A stretch of 64,000 bases of DNA from Notospermus geniculatus (GCA_002633025.1 NMRB01000451.1:10943-74942); one strand, 5' to 3'. Positions 22,665-35,800 are shown, numbered from the stretch's first letter. Numbers and translations: made by a program. The notes: generated from the letters alone by a model not told the origin.

Positions 22665-25600
22665 CTGAAACGAAGAACGGACAGATATTTTTATGATATG
22701 GATAATAGGGCATGAATGGCTAGCAAGTTTATCAAGATACTGCATGTGGGAAACATCTGACATATGGAGCCACGGTGGTGTAGTGGTTTGGGCCTCCGAC
22801 TAGCGGTCAGAGGATCCCAGGTTCGAATCCCGCTGCTGGCGTGAGACTTTGGGCAGGTCTCTTTGCCTTATGGCCTCTCTCCACCCAGGTGTATAAATGG
22901 GTACCGGTCGGAAATGCTCAGATTGTATGCGCTGAATGAGCAGCTCATCTGAGTTCTACTGAAAGGTTTCAGGATAGACTGGGGTTAAAGTGTGAAGTCG
23001 GATGACACCACTACCGTTGTTGATATCGGACTATAAACCCAAACTTTAACTTTAACATATCACACATTTCAATGAGACACAAGGAAACGACCATCAATAT
23101 CTCAAATCAAGCTCTACCTTTGTTTTTAACTGTTCAATCTCCTCTTCAAAGGCCTTGACCTTCTCCTCTAACCCCGTCACTTTAGCCTCCGCCTCCTGTT
23201 TCGCCGTCACAGCCTTCTCCAGCTGATCCTCCAACTCCGCGCTGGCCTTGATCGACCGTTCCTCTGCAGATATTTCTGAGAGTGTCCCTATTAGTGGGTC
23301 AACGTCTATAGCAAATCGTGAGGTGTATTTAAAGTCGGGGTCGATACCGTTCCGATGGAGTACAATCTGAGTGATGCATTCTTCTACGAGCTTGTAGTAC
23401 TGAGGTCTGAAGAAAACGGAAACATCGTCTATACCATCGACCTGATTTGGGGGTAACGTTGACAGGATGGTAAGAACTTGACAACGAAATTTGACGAAGG
23501 TAACAATAGCTTACCTAATATTGGCATCATCCCTAATGGCAAGCAGATGTTGTAAAATGGACAAGAAGTACATTTCAGCTTCTGTATTTTGTAAAGTATT
23601 CTGAAGTAGTTGGAAGCACTCTAATGGGTCACTGGGTGAGGGTTAAGGAAAAGATGGCAATCAAATCGAAAAGATCTTGAGTAGCATGACTAATTTGGGG
23701 TGGAATTTTGGTGCCCTTACTTACCAGAGAGGCATCTGTTAGAGAGGTTCTACTGTAATCAGGTGCGGATCCAAGGGGGGCCGCACCCGCCGCACGCCCC
23801 CCCCTTTTGGCCAAAAAATCTTTAAAATCGACCGAGAAATTCTAAAATTTGGAGCAAATCATTGAAATTCACCGCAGATTTCAATGTTTCTAGCACAGTG
23901 CGCCCCCTCTTTCCCGAATCCTGGATCCATCCCTGGTGATGGTTTCAGTTACAAGGTACTCCATCAAAAGGATACTCTAATTCATTCCTAAAGTTTTCAT
24001 AACGATGTGAATATTCATCAAAGTCTAACTCAAGGTGATCCTTGAAGACAGTCATCTGTGTCACAACTTCCTCTGTTTTGTCTTGTTCTAAGGACTGCAA
24101 AGGGAATGAAGAATTTGAGTGTTAACGATACAATGAAGTACATGTACAAAGCTTTCCACTGTAATACAGTCTCAAAGCACTTCTGGGGAACTTAGCTTAA
24201 TATTCACCCCACCACTTGATCCCTTCAGAATGGTAGAGAATACGAAGTAAGTGGCCGCTCGGTCGGGATTCGAACCCGTGACCTCTTGGTCTCAAGTCTG
24301 ATGCTCAACCACTGCACCAGCACACTCCCAGCATTCTCCTCTGACATTAGATGTACATTGTAGTTTGAACAAATATCAACATTTCCAGATGTCTTTCCCC
24401 TTCCAGGATCAAGATGTTTAACAGCAATCATGACCAACAACATGTTGACTGATCAATTTTTGATTGTATTTGAAGGGAATTTCAAAAGTTTTTTACATAC
24501 CTCCATGTAGTCCTTCAACCCTGTCCTCATGAACTCATTTCTGAGATGCATCTTGAAGTCAAGATCTTCTGGTGTTGTCACAATGGCATTGATCAACTGT
24601 AGGCAAGCACACTGAAAAGAGAAGTCCAAATCATATCATCACCAGGTGAAAAGCATCTGATTCTGTAAAATTCGTAGAGAAGACATTATTGAAAGTCAGA
24701 CGGCCACCAACATTCTGGCTGAAACTACCTTACACACATCATGGCCTACCATGTACCTCATACTTCCTAGGCACATGCAAGCGTAGTCACTGGGTGGAGG
24801 TATGTCACAACTCTTGGTAGTCAAGATGCCTTACATAGACAGTAGGCATGTATAGTTGACAAGATGTATCAAAAGGCCTTACCCAAACTTGCTTGTTTGA
24901 CAATGCATTGACGATAGGTTGGAACCTCTGGTGTGTCCGGAACTCTGCACATGCCGTCAATCCTTCCAATACTTTACTATGTCTAGAAAATATAGGACCA
25001 AACATTAACTTTTCCCTTTGAGAGGATGTAGTCTCTGTAACTAAGGAAAGTGGTGAGCTATCTTTAGTCTCATGAAAGATGTTGGACTGGCAAAACAAAT
25101 GAAAAGATTTAACCAAAAGATGGGTGTCTTTAGTAACTTACCCATCAGGTGGCACCAGTGACACAATAGCCAAGAGATTGAGTGTGTCTATAGTCGTCCC
25201 TGGATCCTCACTGTCGATGCAGCGAGCTAATAGCACCAATACTTGCTCATTATTCAATACCTGGGTTAAGCCATACTGGAAAAGAGCAAGAAGAAATACG
25301 GTCATTCATGAACAGATCAAACACAGCGTCATGAAGATAGACTTGGTAGTCAACTTTGAATTACAAATACTTCGCACACCAGACTTACTTTATTATTCAT
25401 AAAAGCTGTTAAACACTTTATACATTCATGTAAACTTTTCCTTTCTTGTTTGCTGAAAGAAAGAAATGTTCCTTCGATTAGGAATTTCAAGATATAGCGT
25501 TATGAAACTGACATCGTTGATTGATCCATGATGTCATCTGCTCACACTGACAATCACACCTGGGGACGAGGTCAAAGCCAAACATGTTCTTGTAGACCAT

Positions 25601-28600
25601 AGTGACTGCTTCTACTCATGACCTCATCCCAAAAACTTGATCACAGACCAGTGAAAGGACTCCGTTTTGACTTTGAGCTGAGAACCAAACCCTGCTGAAC
25701 TGGGAACACTTGGATATCACTCACTTGTCTGCACACTGTGACAGATTCTTTAACAATGACGCTAGCCCCGTTTTACCAAATTCTTGGACCCAACTGAAAA
25801 GAGTGGAAATGAACACATTAAGTGATCAATACAGATGATAAACTAACTAAGTCCATGACAACATGGAAATGTGGAAATCCTGTGATGTTCTGTATTTCTA
25901 GGTGCATGTACGCATAAATTCTCAATCGAGTTATATTTGAGTAGCAAGCTAAGACAACAGTAGAGGTTTTCTTTGACGGGAGGAACCGTAGATTTGATCC
26001 TCATTAGCAAGAAGTGCCAAAGTGTTAACTTCACATACCTGACAGGGTTGTTCTTTAGTGACACCCTGAGTGACTCCAGAATCTGTAGTCGGCGCTCCCC
26101 ACGTAGTTCTGGACTGTTGAGCTCTATACAGAACTCCTTGGCATTGTAACTACTCCCCTTCATGGTCTGCAAGTAAAAAACTCGGGTTTAAAAACTGTTT
26201 CAGGCACTGAATGGGTTAACTCAACCACTGCTGGTTTTGCCTCACTTCAGCCTCCTTATCACAACACCGGCTCCACAATTAATTACCGTAACTAACAGCC
26301 TCGTTAAGCAAACAAGTCATTCATTGTGTGCAATTGGCATAAATGAGTCATGTGGGCCGGAGTAAAGATTTTACAGATACATAGCAGTATGAGGCAGAGA
26401 GACGTGGGTGTAACAGATGACTGATTTATTCTCCAAGTGGAGATGGTTCATGTACAACATATAGCAGGAGGAAACCAGAGTGCCTGGAGAAAACCTACGC
26501 TGTCATAAGAAGAGTGGGTCCGATAGGGGATCGAACCCAGAACATTCAAAACCTCATTGTCCCTATAGAGGTTTCCCACTGACGTCACACGGCTGCCATA
26601 TTGGCCGTCAAAATTAAGCCATGGAGGCTGCCATCTTGTTCTCGGTTCAAAAGTTTAGCGGCCCGTACAGACCACTGGGAGCATACAACTCAACAAATCA
26701 CTTCACCTCTCACAGTTTCTGAGCATAAGTAGTTGGTCTGGTGTGAAAACCGTGTTGAAAACAAAGCGAATCGTCCATACGGCTTGCTGTAGAAGAGGCC
26801 GATGACTGTCGACAATGTTAAAACTGCGTGCTGAACGCTGTGTTGATGCTGTGACGTTGCGTCATTTGACGGCCAAAATGGCGGAGATTTTGAGCTATGA
26901 CGTCACGTGGGAAACCTCTATACCTGACTTCAGTTTATTGACTTGCTGAATCAAGCACATTGGAACCATTCCCTACCTGTATACTGCCCTTATAGTGCAT
27001 TGACAACATGTCTATCTTCTGGTCACGCGTTTTCTTCTTCAGGGGCTGTTTGAGCTCATCAGAAAGATTCATGTCTTCCTATAAAGTGAAGAAGGGAACA
27101 AAACTTAATAACAAATATATGAAGAGCAGGTCGGAGTGTGTTAACAATATTGCTCCCCACTGCAGGAGCAGCATCTGTTTGTTTTTCAAAATCTGTGGAA
27201 AATAAGCATTCTTCCATCATTTGCCCATTTTCACAGTGTCAGTGAGAGAATGAGTGGTTTTTTACTTATGATCAATACTGTACAATAGAACCTGTAGCGG
27301 CTCTATGGACTCAAATCCATTGTAGTGGTACTTTTTGGCAGCCTTTTCAAAGTTTAACAAAATCTTCCATTTGGCATGTTTACCACAAATTGCTCATTCA
27401 TTTTTAATTTCCACACTATTGAGATGAAATTCTATTATTTGAGTCTGAGGCAGCTTATGTATTAATCAAAGCTGAATGGCGTGAAGTATGGGAAACGGAC
27501 CAATTATGGAAGGATTATGGCAAACTGATTATCAATTATACAGAATGTACAGTCCGAGAGGGAACGAACTGGTCTGAGATTTGGACACTTTTAGAGCCCC
27601 ACTAATTCTCCTCTACCTTCATCCATTAAGATTATGAATACCCCATCCCAAATAACTCATTTATGAGATGCTGAACTCCAGTAACCATGGCGACTAACTG
27701 TAAATAGAACTAAATGTCCATCATTGCGAGAGAGCAGACTCAACCAATAGATTAACTGAAGATTACCAAGAAACTAATGTGTCAAGTTTTCAGACTGTAG
27801 CATATACAAATCAACTGAACCATGGACACATTTCTTCAGGCTCTTCCAGGTCAATTTTTAGGAATCTTTCTGCATTTACTTATCCCATAGGCCTAAAATT
27901 ACCTGACAAAGGTCAATAGGCCATGTGACGAATGAGGTCAATCACTAAAACCTACTTACCAACATCTGCTCAAATTTGTCATTAATGTCGTCATCACTGA
28001 GCTGTTTGTATGCCTCCTCCGGGGCATGGCTTCCATTATCGTCATTAGCATTACGATAAGACGGTGTAGCGCTCGGCCGATGCTTTTCCGATTTCTTTTC
28101 CCGGCCACCGCCACCAAATTTCCCGAACTGCAACAAAAAAGTATCAGATAGGTTGAGGCCTATTTCTGAGGCCTACATGTACATGTATACAGTATTTTGC
28201 TCTCTGTAAATGGCATCATTATCATCCACTGGTAGTTAATAATTTTAAATATATGATATATTACGTAAAATTAAAATCAATGAGAAATTATGTCAAACAT
28301 TCATACATGTACATGCACATGTACTGTACCCATCATTCGTTACTAAACACATCATCATCATCATCTCAATTGCAGTTAGCATCAGCATGATGTCACAGTC
28401 ACATGTAAAATTTATCACATAATTCTTCCTGTTTATTCTATTTCTAACATCTGTTTCAATCTACCGGTATAGGCCTATGTGTAGGCCCTTAAATAAACAT
28501 CCAATAGTGAAACAATTGAATCATAATCAGCTGAAGGCCTGGAATTTCAGAGAGTGCTCATATGTGTGCAGTGCCCCGCATGAGGTTATCTTAGATCATA

Positions 28601-31027
28601 AGACCTACAAGTAGGCCCAGTATTTTAAATCTAAATATAACTCTGTGTTATTGTCAACTCATGAATAAAGTATAGACACACAGTGTGTTCATGCCCGGGA
28701 GTCCATGTGTATGTTCACTAGAGTAAACATCCTTTCCTGGGCCTGGGTTTCCACAAGGAACCCACAGATCATCACCGCGTGGTGTATACTTATCAACTCT
28801 TTAAGAACTACAAAGAGCACTTATAAAAAGACCAGCATCCTCCTGGCAGAGGGACCCACAAAAAAACCTTAATAAAACATACATGTATCCCGGTAGTGAT
28901 GGAGATACAGTTAGGTAGTCAGTGTTAGATGAATCGATAATGATCATTCTCCAGGTCACAACGACCACCGATGTTATACAAATGATAGGAATACATGAAC
29001 AAACGAAGTGATTGATCAGTATTGATCGCGCATACAAGAGCCTTCAGCAGCCAGAGATCCAACACCAAGCTCATTCTGTAATGGTTACATGAAACGACCC
29101 GCACCAGCAGCGATTGCCAGTCAATGATCAAATAACATCAACTTGGTGGCCACGTAGGCCACTGACTATCAAACATGTCAAAGCCAACCTGACTCCGTAA
29201 AGCACTTGCACTAGGCCTGTAAACTGAAAACGGCCTGGTCATCAAGACAATTCTTATTTTTCCATAGATCTACTCCATTTATACCACTAACAAATCTAAC
29301 TTCACACCCTCTTGTGGCGTGCATTCGGTAAAGTGCACCAGACAGGCACCTTCTTCTAACCTTGAAACCTGTTGTTGGTGATGAATGCCCAGTGCCACTT
29401 TGAGATGTAGAACCACTGAAAAGTGTAATTCAAAGAACTAATAGGCCTAAAAAATCAACTGTTGGAACATGTGCCTGTGTCCCGAGTCAGAAAAATGCAG
29501 AATTTTTACAGCAAGATTTATAACCATGAGAAGGAATATTTGACAGACAGACCACTCACCATTTTGAACTAAAAAATATTCAAGTCAAATGCACTGAATA
29601 TCCCACAGGTACTGAAGCCCGAACGGACTGGCTCTGAACAAAATGGTGGAATGCCTGGATATGTAAATCAACAACATCAGCCAGATGAGCTGCCGCAGGT
29701 AAATAACCAACAACCTGGGCTCCAGAGCTAATGGACAGAACATCTGTTCAAGTGACAAGTGCATTTCAGAGATTATAGAAATCTAATAATGACCAGAGCA
29801 CTAGGAGCCAAACCATTCACTAATTGAATCAAGTCTGATTATCAGAGTGTCAATGTCGAATGAAACTGCTGTCAGTGTTGGAATGTTTTCCAGCACTGGT
29901 TACATGGGTCAGCAGTAAGTAACGGCTTGCAGAAACTCAAATGGGATTGGAAACTTTGCTTGGCCATTCAATTTAAAATCAGCCATTTATTAAGCACCAT
30001 GCCATTCGACAAGCTTTGATTTTGAATGACTACCAACTGTACAGGTCACATACTTGTTCACATAATTTCATATTTACACATCTAAGATCCACATGGGCAG
30101 TACTGGTATTGAATTTATCAGGCCATAAGATTCCAGACATACTTGTGACAATCTGTCTGCCTATCGCAGCAGGTCAGGGCTAAGAACTTCGGAATGTACT
30201 TGTATAGTTGGGAAGTCAAGATATGTGACACTTTCTGAGAGAATACAATGCAAAATGATAAGAAGCTGAGCATATTCAGAATAGGATAAAACATCTGTGG
30301 AGTCAGCTTCTGTAATCTGATCAGCCACATCTGTTTATCAACACTGTGATGAACTGAAGGATATGATAGGATTTACATGTAGTATCAACTGACCTCGAAT
30401 GACAATGATGCAGCAAGTGCTTTTGTGATCAGACATAACTGATGCTTATTGAATTTACAGCGGCCATGCCATGTATTGTTTAATGTGACGGTAAAAATTC
30501 TGACTCACTAGGCCCAAACAGCACCAACACATGTCATATCCACAAAAGGTCATGACCTGTAATGTATTGTACTTTCCATTATCATCAGCATACATAATTA
30601 CATGTCGCACCAAAATGGACTGTGTTGGCAAATTGACATCATTGTTACACATATGCAGTGGGTATAAATTTCCAGAAGTTTTCAAGTTATTGAAGCAGAC
30701 AAGTATTGCTTAATACTACTCAAAAAAATTTAAGGATCACTTATAATTTTGTGTACAACTTTTTCATATGACAGTTTTGACAGCTCAAAATGGTATGATA
30801 TAACTGTCCTGAATGACTTCAAACACACTGTGATGAATTACATACCGGTACATGTATGTGTAAGTTTCAGTTGTTGCATAACGTGTTCTGAAGCAATGCC
30901 TGAAACAGAATCATGAGTTATGAGAAAAGTGGTCCTTAGATTTTTTTGAGTAGTCATAGTGTAAGTTAAAAATACTCACGAAACTGGTTCTTGAACCAGG
31001 CTTGTCTTGGCTTTTCCCACGCTCCAT
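22501..31027 (-). CDS. DIAPH: Diaphanous-related formin (DIAPH homologue), N-terminal part through FH1; 3' end lost at a gap
   Basis: Diaphanous formins are Rho-GTP effectors that nucleate and elongate linear actin filaments and stabilise microtubules. Thirteen minus-strand exons join in frame: 31027-30980, 28127-27960, 27078-26977, 26166-26039, 25793-25725, 25452-25389, 25275-25142, 24982-24883, 24611-24501, 24094-23976, 23631-23515, 23406-23118 and 22664-22501 (about 537 codons). All introns have GT/AG ends and phases match. The start ATG encodes MERGKSQDKPG. Recognisable family blocks are DDDINDKFEQML followed by DMNLSDELKQPL, ESLRVSLKNNPV, SWVQEFGKTGLASLL, LTAFMNNK, CLQLINAI, FLSILQHLLAIRDD and QYYKLVEECITQIVLH. 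These cover the GTPase-binding/FH3 (DID) region, then a coiled coil and FH1. The FH2 and DAD parts are not seen below the N at 22500. The divergent neighbour is TDRD3. Vertebrates have three paralogues, so the number is left open. Confidence 0.93.
22765..23056 (+). mobile_element. tRNA-derived SINE, second family
   Basis: A-box-like TGGTGTAGTGGTTTGGGCC, B box GGTTCGAATCC at about 22812-22822, then a non-tRNA body ending in an (AACTTT)n tail. It sits in the intron between the FH1 and coiled-coil exons of the formin, in the antisense orientation. Confidence 0.8.
23118..23406 (-). CDS. DIAPH: Formin dimerisation/coiled-coil exon
   Basis: This 289 bp exon opens with RPQYYKLVEECITQIVLH, one of the most conserved blocks of Diaphanous formins at the end of the armadillo/dimerisation region. 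It continues into a heptad-rich, Glu/Lys/Ala-rich stretch (SAEERSIKASAELEDQLEKA, later EEKVKAFEEEIEQLKTK) typical of the coiled coil between the inhibitory DID region and FH1. Acceptor CAG and donor AAG|GTAGAG are present. The next intron holds a tRNA-derived SINE at 22765-23056. Confidence 0.9.
23760..23936. mobile_element. GGATCC-type short element, copy C
   Basis: GTGCGGATCCAAGGGGGG at the left, CCTGGATCCATCCCTGG at the right; same interior as copies A and B. Located in a formin intron. Confidence 0.65.
24245..24335 (-). mobile_element. tRNA-like SINE head
   Basis: The minus strand has GGTTCGAATCCCGACCG with an A-box-like TGGTGCAGTGGTTGAGCATC. Related tRNA-like heads are at 38527-38580 (plus) and 45425-45500 (minus). 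It lies in a formin intron. Confidence 0.6.
26563..26925. mobile_element. Inverted-repeat element with TATAGAGGTTTCCCAC ends
   Basis: Left TATAGAGGTTTCCCACTGAC followed by GTCAC; right GTGGGAAACCTCTATA. The inner GCCATATTGGCCGTCAAA matches TTTGACGGCCAAAATGGC. Located in a formin intron. Confidence 0.7.
28140..30975. other. First formin intron, no further exon supported
   Basis: The intron between exons 31027-30980 and 28127-27960. It contains a Tc1-like inverted-repeat element at 30715-30955. I see no other coding sequence that keeps the frame. Confidence 0.6.
30715..30955. mobile_element. MITE with ACTCAAAAAAATT ends
   Basis: Left ACTACTCAAAAAAATTTAAG and right TAGATTTTTTTGAGTAGT are inverse; AGGATCACTT and AAGTGGTCCT pair just inside. 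Confidence 0.7.
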
Positions 31028-32801
31028 TTTCAGAATATCTAAGCAGTAGGCCTAATCAACTGATAAATCCCATCACTAGAAAAGAAAATGTTCAAATACT
31101 TTACAGTGATTGTGAAATGATGAATGATGAGACAACAATGTGATAAACTGACAGCAAATCCACACAGCCTATAGGCTAATTAAATATCAAATTGCAAAAA
31201 GTTACATATAAGAGAAGCACATCACTACTAATCAGTGACAGGAGTGTTTGCACACAAATTCAAAGTCATTCAGATTCATCTATCTGGTAAATGACTCATC
31301 TTCCTCCTAAAGTTGAGCAGTCAGTGAGTCAGTCATACATTCAGTCTATGAGATGAAATCTATAGCCTATAGGCCTAATTCTGTTCCAACACATGTCATG
31401 AGTTTTAATCATCACACACGTGAGACACTTACAACAACAAGCAGGATGACAAAAAGGAAACTGAGTTGAGAAAAAAAAAGTCATACGAGTCGTATTACGA
31501 CATAGGCCTAAGTTACAAGCCCTAGGCCTAGCAGCTAGGCCTAAATAGTAAGTAATAAAAAGGCGTAATAAAAAAGCTGAACTGAACTGAACTGAAGCCA
31601 TACTCACCACTGAAGTGAATGTGAATTATATAGGCCTAGGGCTAGGCCTATAGCGATACCGTAGGCCTACCGGTACCACATCCAGACATTCACTTTCTTT
31701 ACTTTTAGGCTACAGTACACAACATTGCATTTTAGGATCTATTCTAAGAATAGTATCAGAGATTTTGATTCATGAATGACTTCTAAAAACATGACAAATA
31801 GGCCTAGCTTAGAGATAGCCTAGGCCTACTATGTATAGGCCTAGTGTGTAGGTCCTATGTATTGTACGTACATTCATGTAGGCCTACATCATCACTTGCT
31901 TGTCGCAGTAGAGAGGTCATGGAGGTGGAGAGGTGTGGCTTTTTCGACAGAAATCCAACTTTTAATACGGATGGCAACACTTGTTCCACGTTTCTGAATG
32001 CTTGATCCACTTTTATTTGTTTCTTTCCACGACGGCATTTGAATTAACCCATGTATAATGCTGTAAAATAACTGAAAAACAGAAAAATGAAACTTTGTCG
32101 ACTTCGAAACTTAGCAAGTTTCAACTTCCGCCATTCCGCAGCCCGTGACACTACAAACTTTTTGATCCAATCAGGGAAGGTGTAACAGAAAAAAAGGAAA
32201 AAATACTTTTGTCAATCTCGTAGAATAATACAAAAAGTAAACCAAGATGGATTTGGAGTTCAATTTATTTCATTTTAATTTTGGAAGCATCATCTTATTT
32301 TTTTTAACCGAATAAAAAATCTACATTTACTGCTCGATGACGTCATTACTGTGTACCGCCGAAACTAATAGATTTCGTGATTTCCCATTATGATATGCAA
32401 ATTGAGTATTACGTCATGAATTTGGGGAATGATTGACTTTCATGATTTCTCATTTTGATATGCAAATTAGATGAATCCAGCCGTTCATTTCAGACATGCA
32501 AAAATAGGCGATTCGTACTAAATTTCATATCCTTAAATTACTTGCATAGAGTCTATATTGTTACTCAAAATATATTTTGTTGTAGTCTGTGATTTTTCAT
32601 TCAGTAGTATGATCAAATGCACTCAACTGTACACAAAAAAACGCCATCTAGAACCGGTCGCTGGAACCAGACGATTATCGCAGGGAAGCCTGGTTCCAAA
32701 CATTGCCGCTCCACTCCCGCGGCGCTGTTGTAAGAACCGGACGGTGGCGCCGCAGGAGTGGAGCGGCAAAGATAAGAACCAGCCTACACTCGGGCCAGAT
32801 C
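31028..32801. promoter_or_regulatory. Divergent intergenic region DIAPH / TDRD3
   Basis: About 1.8 kb between the two start codons, transcribed outward. It contains a perfect CRE TGACGTCA (32338-32345), TTACGTCA (32409-32416) and two POU octamers ATGCAAAT (32395-32402 and 32460-32467) inside duplicated GATATGCAAATT contexts. AGGCCTA words cluster at 31490-31890. The exact transcription starts cannot be read from sequence. Confidence 0.55.
32703..32769 (+). promoter_or_regulatory. GC-rich hairpin just upstream of TDRD3 start
   Basis: Arms 32703-32725 and 32747-32769 pair over 23 bases with one mismatch, leaving a 21-base loop. GGTTC/GAACC extends the pairing outward. It ends 32 bases before the first ATG, so it lies in the leader or core promoter. 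Confidence 0.6.
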
Positions 32802-35800
32802 ATGAAAATGGCCGACGTTGAACTTGTGCGACTTGGCTGGTAGGGGAAAACTAAAAGCGAACAACTTGATTATCATTTCCCACCGAAATTCCTTTTTATT
32901 ACATTTCTATTTTCAAGATCCTTGTTTACAGTTTGATTATCAGTTTGTTGCTATTTGGGGGTCGTTGTGTCGTCAGGACTGTCTCAAACACCGAAAGATT
33001 GTGAGGCCTAAAATACGCTACGTTTTATATAGCCCAGGCCTACATCGTGCATGCAGTGCAGAGCATGTGCATTTCACACACGTCATAGCCTACACATTCC
33101 AGTACAACACTTCATGACTTTACCATGACCAGGTGTAGGCTGTGTGGCCTATACATGTAGGCCGACTGCTTGCATCATCTAACCATCTAACTACTCTTCT
33201 ATTTCCAGTTCCGATTGGCGCGAGGTTTATCAACGATAGCTCCGGAACGCCTGGGCCGATTTTGATGAAACATACGACACGTCAATCGACTTGTCTTTCT
33301 TGCCGGTATCTTATAATCCAAGTTTCATCGCGATATTCCCACTATTTCTCGATATTTTGACCCCTGTACATTTGCACGCGAGGTTGTGTACAAACTACAA
33401 AGTGTAGTTCTACAATTTGGCCGCTACGAGCGCTGTGTTTTGCGTGGTCGCGTCGATTTTTCGTAGGGGTGGGCAGCCGCTCCTGCGTTCACGTGTTCAT
33501 CTGAGTTTTTCCCTGTGAGTTTATGTGCTAGAAATATGGATGTTTTCCGTTGCTATATTTGACTAAATGTAATTTTATTCATCTGACGGACAATAAATCT
33601 CTGTTAGCATGGAATAAACTGAGGTCAGATGCGAACTGTCTGAGAGGCTTCTCTCCCCCGAATAAATAGTCCGATCTGACGTTCCTCGTGTGGCGCTGGC
33701 GATGACGTCATTTCAATGGAGGCAGCCGATCTGCGAAAATGACATTTTTGTCAATTTCAACAACTTAACTGCAATAAAGTCCGATGAAACTTGGATTATA
33801 AGATACCGGCAAGAAAGACAAGTCGATTGACGTATGTTTCATCAAAATCGGCCCAGGCGTTCCGGAGCTATCGTTGATAAACCTCGCGCCAATCGGAACT
33901 GGAATGGAGAGTAGCACTCATCATGCCTTGTTTTGTTATGATTGATGAGTAGGATAGGTCAGGAGGATTGACTGAGATGAAATGAGTTAGTGAGATGAGT
34001 CGAGATGAGATGAAAATGAAATAATCTTTATTTTATGTCCGTTTACATCATCACAACAATCAACATAAGCTACAAGCTTTTGGACGGACTAACATAAGAA
34101 GATTAACATAATTAAGAAAACTATGAAATAAGATAGAGAAGTAAAAGATTTGAGATTTGGAATAAAATCAACATAGGGCCTACATAAAAGGATATAAGGA
34201 TTGATATGGGCTGTTCAGATTTTGCCTGCATGCATGCGACAGACATCGACATCATTTTGAATGAGCTGACCAGTGCAGTGGCTGACCACCTGCTGACTGA
34301 GTGTGAGTGTGGTGGTAGTGCAGCTGGGGGGAGTTGTGTGATCTGCTTTTTCACTTGATTTCACTTTTGCAGTGACAGTGACATTATTATACTGTCTCTT
34401 TTTCAGGCATCTATCTGCTGCAGGATACCAAACCTGCTCAGATGAAGGCAAGAAAAGTGTGCCAGAGACAATCAAGGTTGCTCTTGATGTAAGTTCTAAG
34501 GGGACTAAGTCATGACTTAGGAGGAGCTTTGAGGAGGACTTTGAGGAGCCTGATAGCCTAGTGGTTATCACGTCCGCTTAGCAAGCGGCAGGTCCCGGGT
34601 TCGAATCCAGCCCGGGCCATATGGGATTTTCATTCCCGGCTCTTCACGTCCGTCGCATGGGACAGTAAGCCGTGGTGCCTTGTACCTTGTGTCTTTGCAA
34701 GGGCAAGTAAAATACCCCATCCAAGTGAGGAACATGAGTAGCTTGTGATGGCCTCCTCCGTACTTACCAGGGCCAATAATGCTATGGCTTCGGCCCTGAC
34801 GGAAAAATGAAATACAAATACAAATNGGTCATTTTGATGAACAAATATTTACTTGATTAGGCGGCTACAACCGACAGTTGAACACCAGAGTTGGCTTCGC
34901 GCCAACTGCTATGCAGACATCTCTGTGTGTGCCTACGATCGTAACGATGTTTCTGGTCAGCCAGTCTGACTAATTAACAGAAATAAGCTGATGATGGACA
35001 CAATGAGAGGCTCAAATTGGGTGTTTTGTTCAATACCCTGTTGATTTCATTGCAAGCTTTACTTTATATTAATCATTTTTGGGCCAAGTTATCTGGTGAG
35101 TTTGACTCAGTTTGTTTGAAGAAATCTCAAGAGCGGCTCTGAGCCAATCAGAAAATACCTTGGTTAATATGGTGTAATGGGCGGGAAATTTGAATTCATT
35201 TGTGGAGTCTATCATTTCTTTGCAAATAAATGATTGGAATGACAGCAAAACATAAAGTATATTTTGTGGCTGTGGTGCCCTCAGTGCCTTCTTCAGAATG
35301 GCCTTGTGCCCCTGTGTGTGGCCTTGGCGCCCCTAAAACTCAGAAAGTTTCCAAGGCCAAAATGGCAGTGTCCAAATGGAGGTCTAATTTAAGGCCTGCC
35401 TTGGTGACCTCTTTTGTCCATTTCAAGTGGATAATTTTTATACATTTTAGTTGGATCTGCGAGAGATAGGAGAGAAGAGCCTCCCAGAAGGAATCAACAA
35501 GGGCCGGATCGATTCCGTCAGTGGTCCATGCATCTTGCAGATTCAGAAGTTACGCAATGTCTCTGCACCCAAGGATAACGAGGAATCCAACAGTTCACCT
35601 AAACTTTTCAAACTGTCATTGACTGATGGGCAGTCTAATTGTAATGCTGTGGTTGTGGACCCTGTTGATAAACTCAAGTAAGTTCTTCTCTTTCTCAACC
35701 CACTAAGACACCCTGTTAAATGAACAACACCACATTCCATCCCAGAATTGTTTTTATGAAGGGTGAACCGTGTATGTTTTATTAGAGAGGTCATGTTGAG

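Noticed and set aside
22480-22668. Glycine- and tryptophan-rich plus-strand ORFs
   Set aside because: Reverse-strand readings of the FH1 proline repeat.
29354-29408. Possible extra formin exon (TTTTCAG ... CAAG|GTTAGA)
   Set aside because: It is 55 bases long, so inserting it between exons 1 and 2 would shift the frame; those exons already join in phase 0.
34551-34620. tRNA gene
   Set aside because: It has A and B boxes but no full cloverleaf and a shared non-tRNA body with the element at 4935, so it is a SINE. The same holds for 22765, 24245, 38527 and 45425.
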